Position numbers and translations under genes: made by a program. A stretch of DNA of 64,000 bases, taken from the NCBI RefSeq assembly GCF_009177095.1, contig NZ_AP021861.1, positions 2,400,501-2,464,500 of the forward strand. Reading direction: 5' to 3'. The DNA comes from Lacipirellula parvula (GTDB lineage: Bacteria > Planctomycetota > Planctomycetia > Pirellulales > Lacipirellulaceae). Below, piece after piece: positions 27,452 to 35,657 of this stretch. The notes under the pieces were generated by a model, which had not been told where the DNA came from, did no database searches, and was given only the letters and a program-made list of their open reading frames with translations. The first letter of the stretch is position 1, and every line of letters begins with the position of its first letter.

Positions 27452-28927
27452 ATGTCGCAAGAACAAGCTATTGGCGTGGCGCTCGATCATCTGTTTTCGG
27501 GCGCCTGCCGCACCGGGGCCAAGGGAGCCTCGGTCACCAGCTGCACCAGCGATTGGCGCCGCGTTCAACCTGGCGACGCCTTTGTCGCCGTCCTCACCGC
27601 CGATAACGACGGCCACGACTACGCCGACCGCGCCGTGAAGCGCGGCGCCGCAGCGATCATCGTCGAGCGGCCGATTCCGGTGCACACGGTTCCCGTCTAC
27701 CACGTGGAAGATACCCGCGTCGCCCTGGGCGAGCTCTGCCACGCGCTGGTCGACAATCCCTCGCAACGGATGCGAGTGATTGCCGTCGTCGGCGATCAAG
27801 GCAAGGCCGCGACGGTGGCGCTGCTCGAATCGATCTACGTCGCCGCCGGTTACGAAGTCGGCGTGCTGAGCACGATCAAGTCGTTCGACGGCATGACCCG
27901 CAGCGAAGGAATCGACGACGAGATCACGCCGTCGGTGCTCGCCGCGCGGTTGGCTCGTATGGAGTCGGCCGGTTGCAGCCACGCCTTGCTCGAAGTCACC
28001 AGCCAATCGCTCGCCCAGATGAAGCTGGCGGGCATCGAACTCGACACGGTCGTTGCCACGACCGTCGATTCAGCGCGGCTCGACTTGCATCACACGGTGA
28101 AGAACTACCGCGACGCTCAGCGCCGCGTGCTCGACTATCTCTCGCCGACCGGGCTGACGATCGTCAACGCCGACGACGCGGTGAGCTGCCGCTGGCTGAG
28201 CCAAGTCGGCGGACCCGCGCTCACCTACGGCCTCGGCGACGAAGCGCAGATCAACGGCATCATCGTCGAAGAGAACGCCTGCGAGACGGTGTTCATCCTC
28301 GGCGCCGGCACCGATTCGGCCGCTGTGCGGACCTCGATCGTTGGCCGCCAACAAGTCACCAACTGCCTGGCAGCCGCCGCTGTCGCGCTCGCTCACGGCG
28401 TCGAGTTCCAAACGATCGCCCAAGGCATTGAGAGCGTCAAGAAATTGCCAGCCCGTATGGAACGGGTTGACTGCGGACAAGAGTTTCCTGTATTTGTCGA
28501 CGCCGCACACACGGCAAACGGTTTGCGGGCGACGCTTCGCACGGCTCGGGCGCTCGCCAGCGGTCGCGTGATTTGCGTCATGGGCGAAAATGTTCAAGCG
28601 ACCGCTGAAGAATCGGAAACGATTCGCAGCGTGCTGCGGAAGATGGCCGATGTCACGATCGTGACCGACGCGCTCACCGAATACGACGAAGCGTGGCTGG
28701 CTGAACACTCGGCCGCGCCGAAGAGCGAGAAACTACAGATTGCCGCCGACCGTCAAGAAGCGATCGCCTGGGCCGTCGCGATGGCGGGGCAGGGGGACGT
28801 CGTGGTGCTCGCCGGCAGCCGGACGCCGACCGATTTCACGTTTGGCGGCGCCCAAGTCAGCGACGCCGACGTTGCTCGCGAAATTTTGTACGCCGCCGCT
28901 CGCCCGATGCTGCGGCTCGTCGGCTAA
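27452..28927 (+). CDS. MurE-like Mur ligase paralogue with altered catalytic residues
   Basis: The 491-residue protein aligns by eye with UDP-MurNAc-tripeptide ligase: N-terminal TSDWRRVQPGDAFVAV, a central ATPase domain and a C-terminal domain with FVDAAHTANGLRATL. Key positions are changed. The P-loop GTNGKT is GDQGKA (114-119), the carbamylated lysine of the YxxAK motif is Gln (Q223, the same index as K224 of E. coli MurE), SSH is TSQ, and the DNPR diaminopimelate motif near 405 is absent. It is probably not a normal ligase. An AGGAGG site supports the start. Confidence 0.85.
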   Translation: MSQEQAIGVALDHLFSGACRTGAKGASVTSCTSDWRRVQPGDAFVAVLTADNDGHDYADRAVKRGAAAIIVERPIPVHTVPVYHVEDTRVALGELCHALVDNPSQRMRVIAVVGDQGKAATVALLESIYVAAGYEVGVLSTIKSFDGMTRSEGIDDEITPSVLAARLARMESAGCSHALLEVTSQSLAQMKLAGIELDTVVATTVDSARLDLHHTVKNYRDAQRRVLDYLSPTGLTIVNADDAVSCRWLSQVGGPALTYGLGDEAQINGIIVEENACETVFILGAGTDSAAVRTSIVGRQQVTNCLAAAAVALAHGVEFQTIAQGIESVKKLPARMERVDCGQEFPVFVDAAHTANGLRATLRTARALASGRVICVMGENVQATAEESETIRSVLRKMADVTIVTDALTEYDEAWLAEHSAAPKSEKLQIAADRQEAIAWAVAMAGQGDVVVLAGSRTPTDFTFGGAQVSDADVAREILYAAARPMLRLVG

Positions 28928-28978
28928 CGCCGCACAGCGTTCACTCACTACTTATTTGCAGAGACCACCCGAACATAA

Positions 28979-29055
28979 AAGCCACCGGATCCGCCGGTGG
29001 ACGGAGCAAACGAAGGCGCCATCGCACTTCGTCCACCCGCCGCGGCGGGTGGCTT
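28979..29055. repeat. Paired palindromes with CCACC/GGTGG ends
   Basis: Two small hairpins, AAGCCACCGG...CCGGTGGAC and GTCCACCCGC...GGGTGGCTT, are also inverted copies of each other. This gives a nested structure between the MurE-like and MurF-C-like genes that could terminate or process the message. Confidence 0.75.
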
Positions 29056-29184
29056 GGATGAGATCAATTTCAGCTTCTTCCGAAGCTCACTAACTACCTT
29101 CACCCCCACAAAGGTTGGCTGAGTTCGACGAGTACGACGCGACAACTTCGCCCCGCTCCGACAACTCGCTTGCCACGCAGAATC

Positions 29185-29700
29185 ATGGACCTTTCGCATT
29201 CGACTTCCGGTTTCCTCAATCCTGCCACGTTCACGGTCGGCCCGGCTTCGGCCAATCCTGTGGCCTTGGTCAACGTATCGGGCGCGACGCTCATGCACAC
29301 GGCGAACTGCACGCCGGCCGCTGCAGATGCAGCGCTGAAGGTGCTTCGCGAGTCGCGTGCCGTGCGTCGCCGCGTCGTCTGGATCAACCCGACCGAGCTA
29401 AGCCGCACCCCCAACGCCGACTTGCGGGCCTGGGGGCGGAAGCTGGTCGAGTTCGGTCACGCTGACTTGGTCGTCGCCTGCGGCACGGGTGCACGCGATT
29501 TGTGCCTCGCCGTTCGCGATGCCGGCCTGTCGATCGGCCGCGTCGTGGTCTGCACCGACGACGCCACCTCGCGAAACGTGCTCACCGACTCAATTGTTGC
29601 TGGAGACACGATACTTGCTCTTGGCACGACTTCGGAAAGCTGTTACAAGCTCGCCGAACGATTGGAAACACGGTTCGAACGCGAACTGCTTGTCGCTTAA
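29185..29700 (+). CDS. Stand-alone MurF C-terminal-domain-like protein
   Basis: The 171-residue protein resembles only the last domain of MurF: HTANCTPAAADAALKVL matches the start of that domain (usually NDAYNANPDSMRAAL-like), followed by DLVVACGTGARDLC and a final GDTILALGTTSESCYKL segment. The N-terminal and ATP-binding domains are missing and no upstream frame supplies them. The ATG was chosen over a TTG 15 bases upstream. Its place between MurE-like and MurG-like genes supports the Mur link. The function is unknown. Confidence 0.65.
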   Translation: MDLSHSTSGFLNPATFTVGPASANPVALVNVSGATLMHTANCTPAAADAALKVLRESRAVRRRVVWINPTELSRTPNADLRAWGRKLVEFGHADLVVACGTGARDLCLAVRDAGLSIGRVVVCTDDATSRNVLTDSIVAGDTILALGTTSESCYKLAERLETRFERELLVA

Positions 29701-29943
29701 AAGATCGTCAGTTGTCAGTGGTCAGTAGTCAGTTGCGTTTGATGGAAAATCTTTCTTAGCAACGGACCACTGACCACGGACAAACTTATTAAAGAAACCA
29801 TTTCAGACTTCATCGTTGATCGGCGTCGATTGCGGGGTCAATGCCGATCGCCCTCCCTGGGGTAGGAGCTCATAACTCGCTGCGGGCGGCTTCTGGGTCA
29901 GTCGCTCGCGTGAGTGCTTCACGATGAAGTCTACGTCTGAGCG

Positions 29944-29971
29944 CCGGGGGGGCGAACCATCGCCCCCCCGG
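29944..29971. repeat. Perfect 12-bp hairpin
   Basis: CCGGGGGGGCGA and TCGCCCCCCCGG pair perfectly around an ACCA loop. There is no T tract, so it is not a standard terminator. Confidence 0.8.
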
Positions 29972-29999
29972 TTGCTCAGCGGAAACACGAGGAAGGACG

Positions 30000-30062
30000 A
30001 ACGGGGAGGATGGAAGGCTGAAGGCGGGCTGCGAGCTCCTTCTCCCTTCCATCCTCCCCGTT
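30000..30062 (+). promoter_or_regulatory. 18-bp perfect stem just upstream of the MurG-like gene
   Basis: AACGGGGAGGATGGAAGG at 30000-30017 pairs perfectly with its complement at 30045-30062 and is followed by TTGATTTT. It could act as an attenuator or terminator, as it ends 28 bases before the start codon. Confidence 0.65.
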
Positions 30063-30090
30063 TTGATTTTCCACTTCGGAGGATGCTGCC

Positions 30091-31284
30091 ATGCCCGCTA
30101 CGCCACACGTTCTCTTCGCCGGCGGCGGTTCTGCCAGCCATCTCTATCCGGGCATGGCGATCGCCGAACATCTGCGGCGATTGATGCCCACTGCCTTGGT
30201 GACCTTCGCCGGTACGGGCGCCGCGCGCGAACGCCATACGGTGCGAATCGCCGGGCACCACTACTCGACCATTCCGACCCACCCCATGCCGCGCAATCCG
30301 CTGCAAGCGGTGCGGTTCGTGACCGACAACGTCGCCGGGTATTGCGCCGCTCGCTGGATGTTGCGCGAACAACGCGTCTCGCTCGTCGTCGGCCTCGGCG
30401 GCTCGACAAGCGTCGCCGTCGTGCGTGCGGCCGTCGCCCGCGGCATTCCCGTGGTGCTGCTCGAACAAAACGCGGTCCCCGGGCGCACGACGCGGTGGCT
30501 CTCGCGGGCCGCGGCGATGGTGTGTGCGGCGTTCGAAGAAGTACGCCCCCATCTGCACGTCCAAGCGCCGATGACCGTCACTGGCAACCCGTGCCGGATG
30601 GTGTTTGAAGATCTCTACAAGCGTACGCTTGGCCAAGCGGCCTCGGTGCGGGCCGATCTCACCGAACGGAATGCGGCGGGCGGTCTCGCGACGAACGGTC
30701 CGCGGCGGCAAAATCGGTTGGTGATTCTCGGCGGCTCGGGCGGCGCGCGGTCGCTCAACGAATCGATTCCAGCGGCGCTGAAGCGACTCGGCGATCGGCT
30801 CCACAATTGGCAAATTGTCCATCAAACGGGCGATGGGCAGCTGCAGGAGACGGAATCGCGTTACGCGCAGCTCGGCATGAAGGCGCTAGCGGTAACGCAC
30901 ATCGACGAAATCGCGTCGGTGTTGTTTGCCAGCGACCTGGTCGTTTCGCGGGCGAGCGGTACAACGCTGGCTGAGCTGGCGCTCGCTGGCGTGCCGGCGC
31001 TCTTGGTGCCGTTCCCGCAGGCCGCTGATAACCACCAAACGGCCAACGCCAAAGTCTTCACGTCGGCCTCGGCTTGCCGGATGGTTGACGAATCGCAGCA
31101 ATCGGGCGCTCTCGATGCCGCGCTAGCTCGCGAACTCGATTCGTTGGTGAGCGACCACCACCTCCGCGTCGAGATGGGCCGCAACATGCAAAAGCTGGCT
31201 CGCCCGCAAGCGGCGTCGCAGATTGCCGGCGCCATTGCCGACCAACTGTGCGGCGGCAGCGTCTCGGGGCTGATGGCTGCTTAG
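30091..31284 (+). CDS. murG: MurG-family glycosyltransferase, divergent
   Basis: The 397-residue protein has the MurG layout: an N-terminal Rossmann domain with VVGLGGSTS and LLEQNAVPGRTTR, a TGNPCR linker, and a C-terminal domain with GGSGGARSLNES and SRASGTTLAELALAGVPALLVPFPQAADNHQ, which holds the UDP-GlcNAc site. The first glycine loop, normally GTGGH, is GSASH here (residues 13-17). MurG adds GlcNAc to lipid I. Loss of the two glycines may alter acceptor binding. A GGAGG site precedes the start. Confidence 0.85.
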   Translation: MPATPHVLFAGGGSASHLYPGMAIAEHLRRLMPTALVTFAGTGAARERHTVRIAGHHYSTIPTHPMPRNPLQAVRFVTDNVAGYCAARWMLREQRVSLVVGLGGSTSVAVVRAAVARGIPVVLLEQNAVPGRTTRWLSRAAAMVCAAFEEVRPHLHVQAPMTVTGNPCRMVFEDLYKRTLGQAASVRADLTERNAAGGLATNGPRRQNRLVILGGSGGARSLNESIPAALKRLGDRLHNWQIVHQTGDGQLQETESRYAQLGMKALAVTHIDEIASVLFASDLVVSRASGTTLAELALAGVPALLVPFPQAADNHQTANAKVFTSASACRMVDESQQSGALDAALARELDSLVSDHHLRVEMGRNMQKLARPQAASQIAGAIADQLCGGSVSGLMAA

Positions 31285-31309
31285 CATTGCGTTGATTGCT
31301 TACAGCTGT

Positions 31310-31380
31310 TTTCTTTGCGCCTTTGCGTGAAATCCAGAGAAGAAATGTCTCTCGCAAAGGCGCGAAGACGCAAAGGAATG
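31310..31380. repeat. CTTTGCGCC palindromic repeat
   Basis: A shortened left arm (CTTTGCGCCTTTGCGTGAAAT) faces GTCTCTCGCAAAGGCGCGAA, followed by a TTCGCGGTTAGT motif. It lies between convergent genes. Confidence 0.85.
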
Positions 31381-31459
31381 CGCAAAGGGCACGAGCGATT
31401 GCTGTCCTTCTGATTCGCGCAGATTCGTGTGATTCGCGGTTAGTATTTTAACCGCAGCG

Positions 31460-33058
31460 TCATGCTTCCAGTGCCCCCGGCACGCCGCCGGTGAATTTTT
31501 CGTCGTTCGCAGCGTGGCCCGTGAGGACTTGGGCTTGGTAGCCGCCGCGTGATTTGAAGTAGGCGATCAGCACGAGATAGCAGACGAGCATGATCGCCGG
31601 CAGCACGGCGATTTTGGCGAGCGCCCCTTGCTTCGTCTTGCCTTGGATTTCCGTAATCTGCGCCTGGACGGCTTCCGGCTGTTTCGCGACGAGCTTTTGA
31701 TCGATCGCGTCGTAGTCGAAGAACAGTCCTTTCTCTTGCTTGACCAGTTGCGGCTGCACTTCCGGTAAGGCTTGGGCGACGGCGGCCGTGAAGTCGCGGT
31801 CTTGCATCGTGCCGATAGCGGGGCCGCCGATCGTGCCGACGGCGATCATGCCGACGCCCGAGATTGCGTTCAGCAACAGGGCGCCACCCTTGGGGTATTG
31901 CTCGGAGACCACGCCGAGCGTCGTGGGCCAGAAGAAGGTCTTGCCGAAGCCATACAGCGTCGCGGCGGCGAAGAGCATGCCAAGCACCGGTTTCGCGGTG
32001 CCAAGCCACAGCAAGCCGACCGTCGCGATCGCCGCCGAGGCCGCGAGCAAGCCGAGCGGCGAAATGCGATGGACGATCGGCCCCGCGAAGAATCGCAAGA
32101 TGAACATGATCGACGAGGTGTAGATCAGGAACCAAGCCCCGGTCGTCTTGTTCTTGAGGACGGTGCCCATGATGTCTTGTATCCAGCCGTCGGTGCCGAG
32201 CTCCGTCGTCGCGAGCAGGAACATGATGAGCATCAAAAAGATGAACATCGGCCGGCCGAACGAGTTGACGTAAAACGCGAACACGGCCGCCGGGGCGATC
32301 GAGATCAAAAGCGCCGCGGTCAGCGACAGCTTGCTGAGCCCGAACGCCACGAGCATCTGGCTAATCCCCATCACGATGAGGAACGAGACGATGTACGCGC
32401 TGCCCCAGCCGAATTCGCTGAGCATTTCCTTGTAGCTGACGCCGGCTTCAACCCGCTCTTGCTGCGGGAACTTCATGCCGAATAGCAGGAAGCCGTAGCT
32501 GAGGATCGGCAGCAGGACGAGCGCCATCTGCCATTGCCACAGCTCGCCCGGTAGCTTGCCGCCTACCGTGCCTCCTGCCTTCATCAGCAGGATCGACAGC
32601 AGCCCGCCCAACACCAGCCCGCCCGGCCAGCCGGCGTGCAAGATGTTGAGCCAGTGAGTTTTGTTCTCTTTGTGAATCGTCGCGACAACGGGGTTAATCA
32701 CCGCTTCGACGGCGCCGTTCGCCAGTGCGTAGATAAAGGTCGCGAAGTAGAGGACGATGAAGTTCGGCGCGAAGATCGTCAGCAACGCCGAGATCAAGTG
32801 GCCGGCGAACGCGAAGCCCATCGCGCGGCCATAGCCGATGCGATCGATGACGAGGCTGAGCACGATGATCGAAATGGCGAACGGATAGGTGCCGACGCCG
32901 ATGATCATTCCCTTCTGTTCTTCGCTTAGCTGGAAGCCGGTCGCCCAGCTATCCATCACTTCGGCGGAATTGCGGACGGCAAAGCCAAAGGCGGTGGCGA
33001 CGAGCCCGGTGAAACACCCCAAGAACAGCCGTCGCGCCGATTGGTTGTTGTCCGCCAT
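31460..33058 (-). CDS. MFS transporter
   Basis: The 532-residue protein has about 12 membrane helices and MFS landmarks (VIDRIGYGRAMGFAF in the loop between helices 2 and 3). A charged soluble segment of about 70 residues sits before the final helix (near 415-500), which is unusual. The substrate is not evident; a sugar or organic acid is possible, as the next genome segment encodes aldose epimerase, divergently. The start at MADNN follows a GAGG site. Confidence 0.85.
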   Translation of the reverse strand: MADNNQSARRLFLGCFTGLVATAFGFAVRNSAEVMDSWATGFQLSEEQKGMIIGVGTYPFAISIIVLSLVIDRIGYGRAMGFAFAGHLISALLTIFAPNFIVLYFATFIYALANGAVEAVINPVVATIHKENKTHWLNILHAGWPGGLVLGGLLSILLMKAGGTVGGKLPGELWQWQMALVLLPILSYGFLLFGMKFPQQERVEAGVSYKEMLSEFGWGSAYIVSFLIVMGISQMLVAFGLSKLSLTAALLISIAPAAVFAFYVNSFGRPMFIFLMLIMFLLATTELGTDGWIQDIMGTVLKNKTTGAWFLIYTSSIMFILRFFAGPIVHRISPLGLLAASAAIATVGLLWLGTAKPVLGMLFAAATLYGFGKTFFWPTTLGVVSEQYPKGGALLLNAISGVGMIAVGTIGGPAIGTMQDRDFTAAVAQALPEVQPQLVKQEKGLFFDYDAIDQKLVAKQPEAVQAQITEIQGKTKQGALAKIAVLPAIMLVCYLVLIAYFKSRGGYQAQVLTGHAANDEKFTGGVPGALEA

Positions 33059-33465
33059 CAATGCCTCGTGAGAAAAGGACGCCAAGGCGCCGGAAAAGAG
33101 AACAGCGATTGAGATTGCGACGCAGTATAGCCCGCTAGCGGGGCTGCTCCAAGCAGGTGAACGCGCGGAGAAACTTGAGATATTTCACGCCATCGCGTGC
33201 GATGTCGCAGCGCGCGACCCGCGCGTCGCCGACGGCAAAGAATCTCATGGCCGCTGACGATCAGCGTCAGTAAGGTGAGATCGAAGGGCCGTCGTTGCGT
33301 GTTTTCAGACGCCGAAGTCGTGGGCAGTGAGCGACTTCCGCGTGTTGCACCCGCGCGGCGAACATGCCATGCTTAGTTTTGTCGGCCTGATTCGCTCGGC
33401 TGGCGGCACTTTTCCCCGGATCAAACAGACCTCTCTCAGGCTCACCACTGGCGGAGATTCCACCA
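33059..33465. other. Divergent intergenic region
   Basis: It lies between the MFS and aldose epimerase starts. A small palindrome GCCCGCTAGCGGGGC sits near 33130. No gene or known regulatory site was recognised. Confidence 0.5.
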
Positions 33466-34605
33466 ATGCGTCGTTCTGCAATGTTGCTCGTTTCGTTGGC
33501 CCTCGGCCTGTGCGTTCAGACTGCTTCGGCCAAGGTGACCGAATCCGACTTCGGCAAAACCAAGGCTGGCGTTGAAGTGAAAAAGTTCGAACTGACCAAT
33601 AAGAATGGCATGAAGGTTCGTTTGTCGAGCCGCGGGGCGGCGCTCATCGGCGTCGACGTGCCGGATCGCGACGGCAAGGTTGCCGACGTGGTGTTCGGCT
33701 TCGACGACGTCGCCGGCTACGAGTCGGACGCGAACGATTATTTCGGCTGCACCACCGGCCGCTATGCGAACCGCATTGCGAAGGCGAAGTTCACGCTCGA
33801 CGGCAAGGAATACAAGCTGGCCGCCAACAACGGCGTCAACCACCTCCACGGCGGCAAGACCGAGAGCCTCGATAAGGTGGTGTGGACCGGCGTGCCCTTC
33901 GAGAAGGATGGCGTTTCGGGGGTGAAGTTCAGCTACACCAGCCCCGACGGCCAGGAAGGCTATCCCGGCAAGCAAGACATGACCGTGACGTTCACGCTCA
34001 ACGACAAGAATGAGCTGAAGATCGACTACTCGGCCAAGAGCGACAAGCCGACGGTGATCAACCTCACCAACCACGCCTACTTCAACCTCGGCGGCGCCGG
34101 TTCGCCGACGATTAACGACCACGTTCTCAAGCTAAACGCCGATAATTACACGCCGGTCGACGACACGCTGATCACCACGGGCGAAAAGGCTCCGGTGGAA
34201 GGGACGCCGCTCGACTTCCGCACGCCGACGGCCATCGGCAAGCGGGTTGATGAACTCACCAAGACGTCGGCCCTCGGATACGACCACAACTTCGTGATCA
34301 ACCGCGGCGACGCCGGCGAGGGCGAACTGGTGGAGGCGGCCAAGCTCGTCGACCCGAAGTCGGGCCGCACGCTGACCGTGATCACCGACCAGCCGGGCAT
34401 CCAGTTTTACGGCGGCAACTTCCTGAAAGGCAACAAGGGTAAGGGGGGCAAAACCTACGGTCACCGCAGCGCCTGCTGCCTCGAGACGCAGGTCTTCCCC
34501 GACTCGCCGAACAAGCAAGGCCTCGAAGGCTGGACCGATTGCGTGCTGCGTCCCGGCGACGAATACAAGCACAGCTGCATCTATGCGTTCGGCGTGGAGA
34601 AGTAA
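33466..34605 (+). CDS. galM: Exported aldose 1-epimerase (galactose mutarotase)
   Basis: The 379-residue protein has a signal peptide (cleaved near ASAKV), which is uncommon for GalM. Family motifs are complete: GRYANRIAKAKF, NNGVNHLHGG, LTNHAYFNLGG with the catalytic His, GTPLDFRTPTAIG, and C-terminal TDQPGIQFYGGN with LETQVFPDSPN carrying the catalytic Glu. It interconverts alpha and beta aldoses, here probably in the periplasm. A strong terminator follows. Confidence 0.94.
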   Translation: MRRSAMLLVSLALGLCVQTASAKVTESDFGKTKAGVEVKKFELTNKNGMKVRLSSRGAALIGVDVPDRDGKVADVVFGFDDVAGYESDANDYFGCTTGRYANRIAKAKFTLDGKEYKLAANNGVNHLHGGKTESLDKVVWTGVPFEKDGVSGVKFSYTSPDGQEGYPGKQDMTVTFTLNDKNELKIDYSAKSDKPTVINLTNHAYFNLGGAGSPTINDHVLKLNADNYTPVDDTLITTGEKAPVEGTPLDFRTPTAIGKRVDELTKTSALGYDHNFVINRGDAGEGELVEAAKLVDPKSGRTLTVITDQPGIQFYGGNFLKGNKGKGGKTYGHRSACCLETQVFPDSPNKQGLEGWTDCVLRPGDEYKHSCIYAFGVEK

Positions 34606-34635
34606 CGCCAAGTAGGGTTAAGCACTGACTCAAAG

Positions 34636-34668
34636 ACGCCGCCTGATCCAATCAAGCGGCGTTTTTTT
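34636..34668 (+). terminator. Rho-independent terminator
   Basis: ACGCCGCCTGAT pairs with ATCAAGCGGCGT (one bulge) and is followed by seven T residues, 30 bases after the aldose epimerase stop. Confidence 0.92.
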
Positions 34669-34678
34669 ATGCGATGGC

Positions 34679-34890
34679 CGATCAGCCCCGAAGGGGCGAC
34701 ATAATGTAGCCAGGGGCGTTAGCCCCTGGTAGCGAGCATCGCGATGATTCAGAGCCCCGTGAGGGGCGACACAACTCGCAATCGTTGCGGCGAGCTATGC
34801 CGCCCCTCGCGGGGCTGGACGTGCGGTTCGGTCCAGATACCAGGGGCTTGCGCCCCTGGCTACATTACTCAGCCCCTCCGGGGCCGGGCA
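34679..34890. repeat. Large nested palindromic repeat
   Basis: Several hairpins of the type GCCCCGAAGGGGC and CCAGGGGCGTTAGCCCCTGG are themselves arranged as inverted arms: TAATGTAGCCAGGGGC near 34701 is mirrored by GCCCCTGGCTACATTA near 34852. The whole forms a cruciform-capable block between convergent genes. Confidence 0.85.
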
Positions 34891-34910
34891 GTCTGAGTTC
34901 ATGCCTCTCG

Positions 34911-35654
34911 TTACAAATCCTCCCCCAGCAACTGCCGCAGCATCTGCTCGGGCCGGTTTAAAAACGTCTGCGTCACCCGATAGTGCTCCGTCTCGCGGTA
35001 CTCGACGCGCTGAATCCCCTGCGGCCCGAACTCGTAAATCCACGCATTCGGGTACGCCATGATGATCGGCGAGTGCGTCGCGATCACGAACTGCGCCTCT
35101 TTCTCTACCAGTTCATGCATCGCCACGAGAAACGCCAGTTGCCGCTGCGGGGAGAGCGCGGCTTCGGGTTCGTCGAGCAGATAGAGTCCGTCGCCACGCA
35201 GGCGGTTCGTCATCAGGTCGATAAACGACTCGCCATGCGACTGCTCGTGATAGGAGCGGTGGCTGTAGAGGGTATCGAGGCCGAGCTTTTCGATCTCGCT
35301 CGCCACGTTGTAAAAGCTTTCGGCCCGCAAAAAGAAGCCATCGCTTCGCCGCTTTCCGCGAGAACTGCGGCCGAGTCGCACCCACTTGTAGAGGTCGGAG
35401 TGCGAATCTTTCGAGTGGAAGTCGAAGTTCCGCGTCCCGCCCTCGGCGTTGAACCCGTCTGCGACCGCCATCGCCTCTAGCAGCGTGCTCTTGCCGCTGC
35501 CGTTTTCGCCGATAAAGAAGGTGACTCGAGGATGCAGTTCGAGCCGGTTGAGGGATTTTATCGCCGGCAGTTCGGCGGCGTATTTCGAGTCGAGCGTCGC
35601 CCGAGTGCGGTCGAGCAAGACGTAGACGGCATGGGGCTCGTAGGGATGCTGCAT
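34911..35654 (-). CDS. AAA/ABC-type ATPase (AAA_21-like)
   Basis: The 247-residue protein has Walker A GENGSGKS (49-56), a signature-like region around SHGESF, Walker B LYLLDEPEAALSP and a switch histidine in IATHSP. It is a compact RecF/OLD-like ATPase without a nuclease domain. Its ATG lies three bases after the stop of the Gfo/Idh/MocA gene with no Shine-Dalgarno, suggesting translational coupling. The role is unknown; relatives act in DNA repair, toxin or defence systems. Confidence 0.88.
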   Translation of the reverse strand: MQHPYEPHAVYVLLDRTRATLDSKYAAELPAIKSLNRLELHPRVTFFIGENGSGKSTLLEAMAVADGFNAEGGTRNFDFHSKDSHSDLYKWVRLGRSSRGKRRSDGFFLRAESFYNVASEIEKLGLDTLYSHRSYHEQSHGESFIDLMTNRLRGDGLYLLDEPEAALSPQRQLAFLVAMHELVEKEAQFVIATHSPIIMAYPNAWIYEFGPQGIQRVEYRETEHYRVTQTFLNRPEQMLRQLLGEDL

Positions 35655-35657
35655 GCG

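Larger units (their letters stand above)
29701..30090. other. Intergenic region with two strong hairpins
   Basis: It starts with short GTCAGT-type repeats, then carries the hairpins at 29944-29971 and 30000-30062. A GGAGG ribosome-binding site for the MurG-like gene is at the right end. No gene is supported. Confidence 0.6.

Noticed and set aside
29803..30825. Minus-strand 340-residue open frame
   Set aside because: Antisense to the MurG-like gene and its upstream hairpins; His/Arg/Pro-rich shadow.
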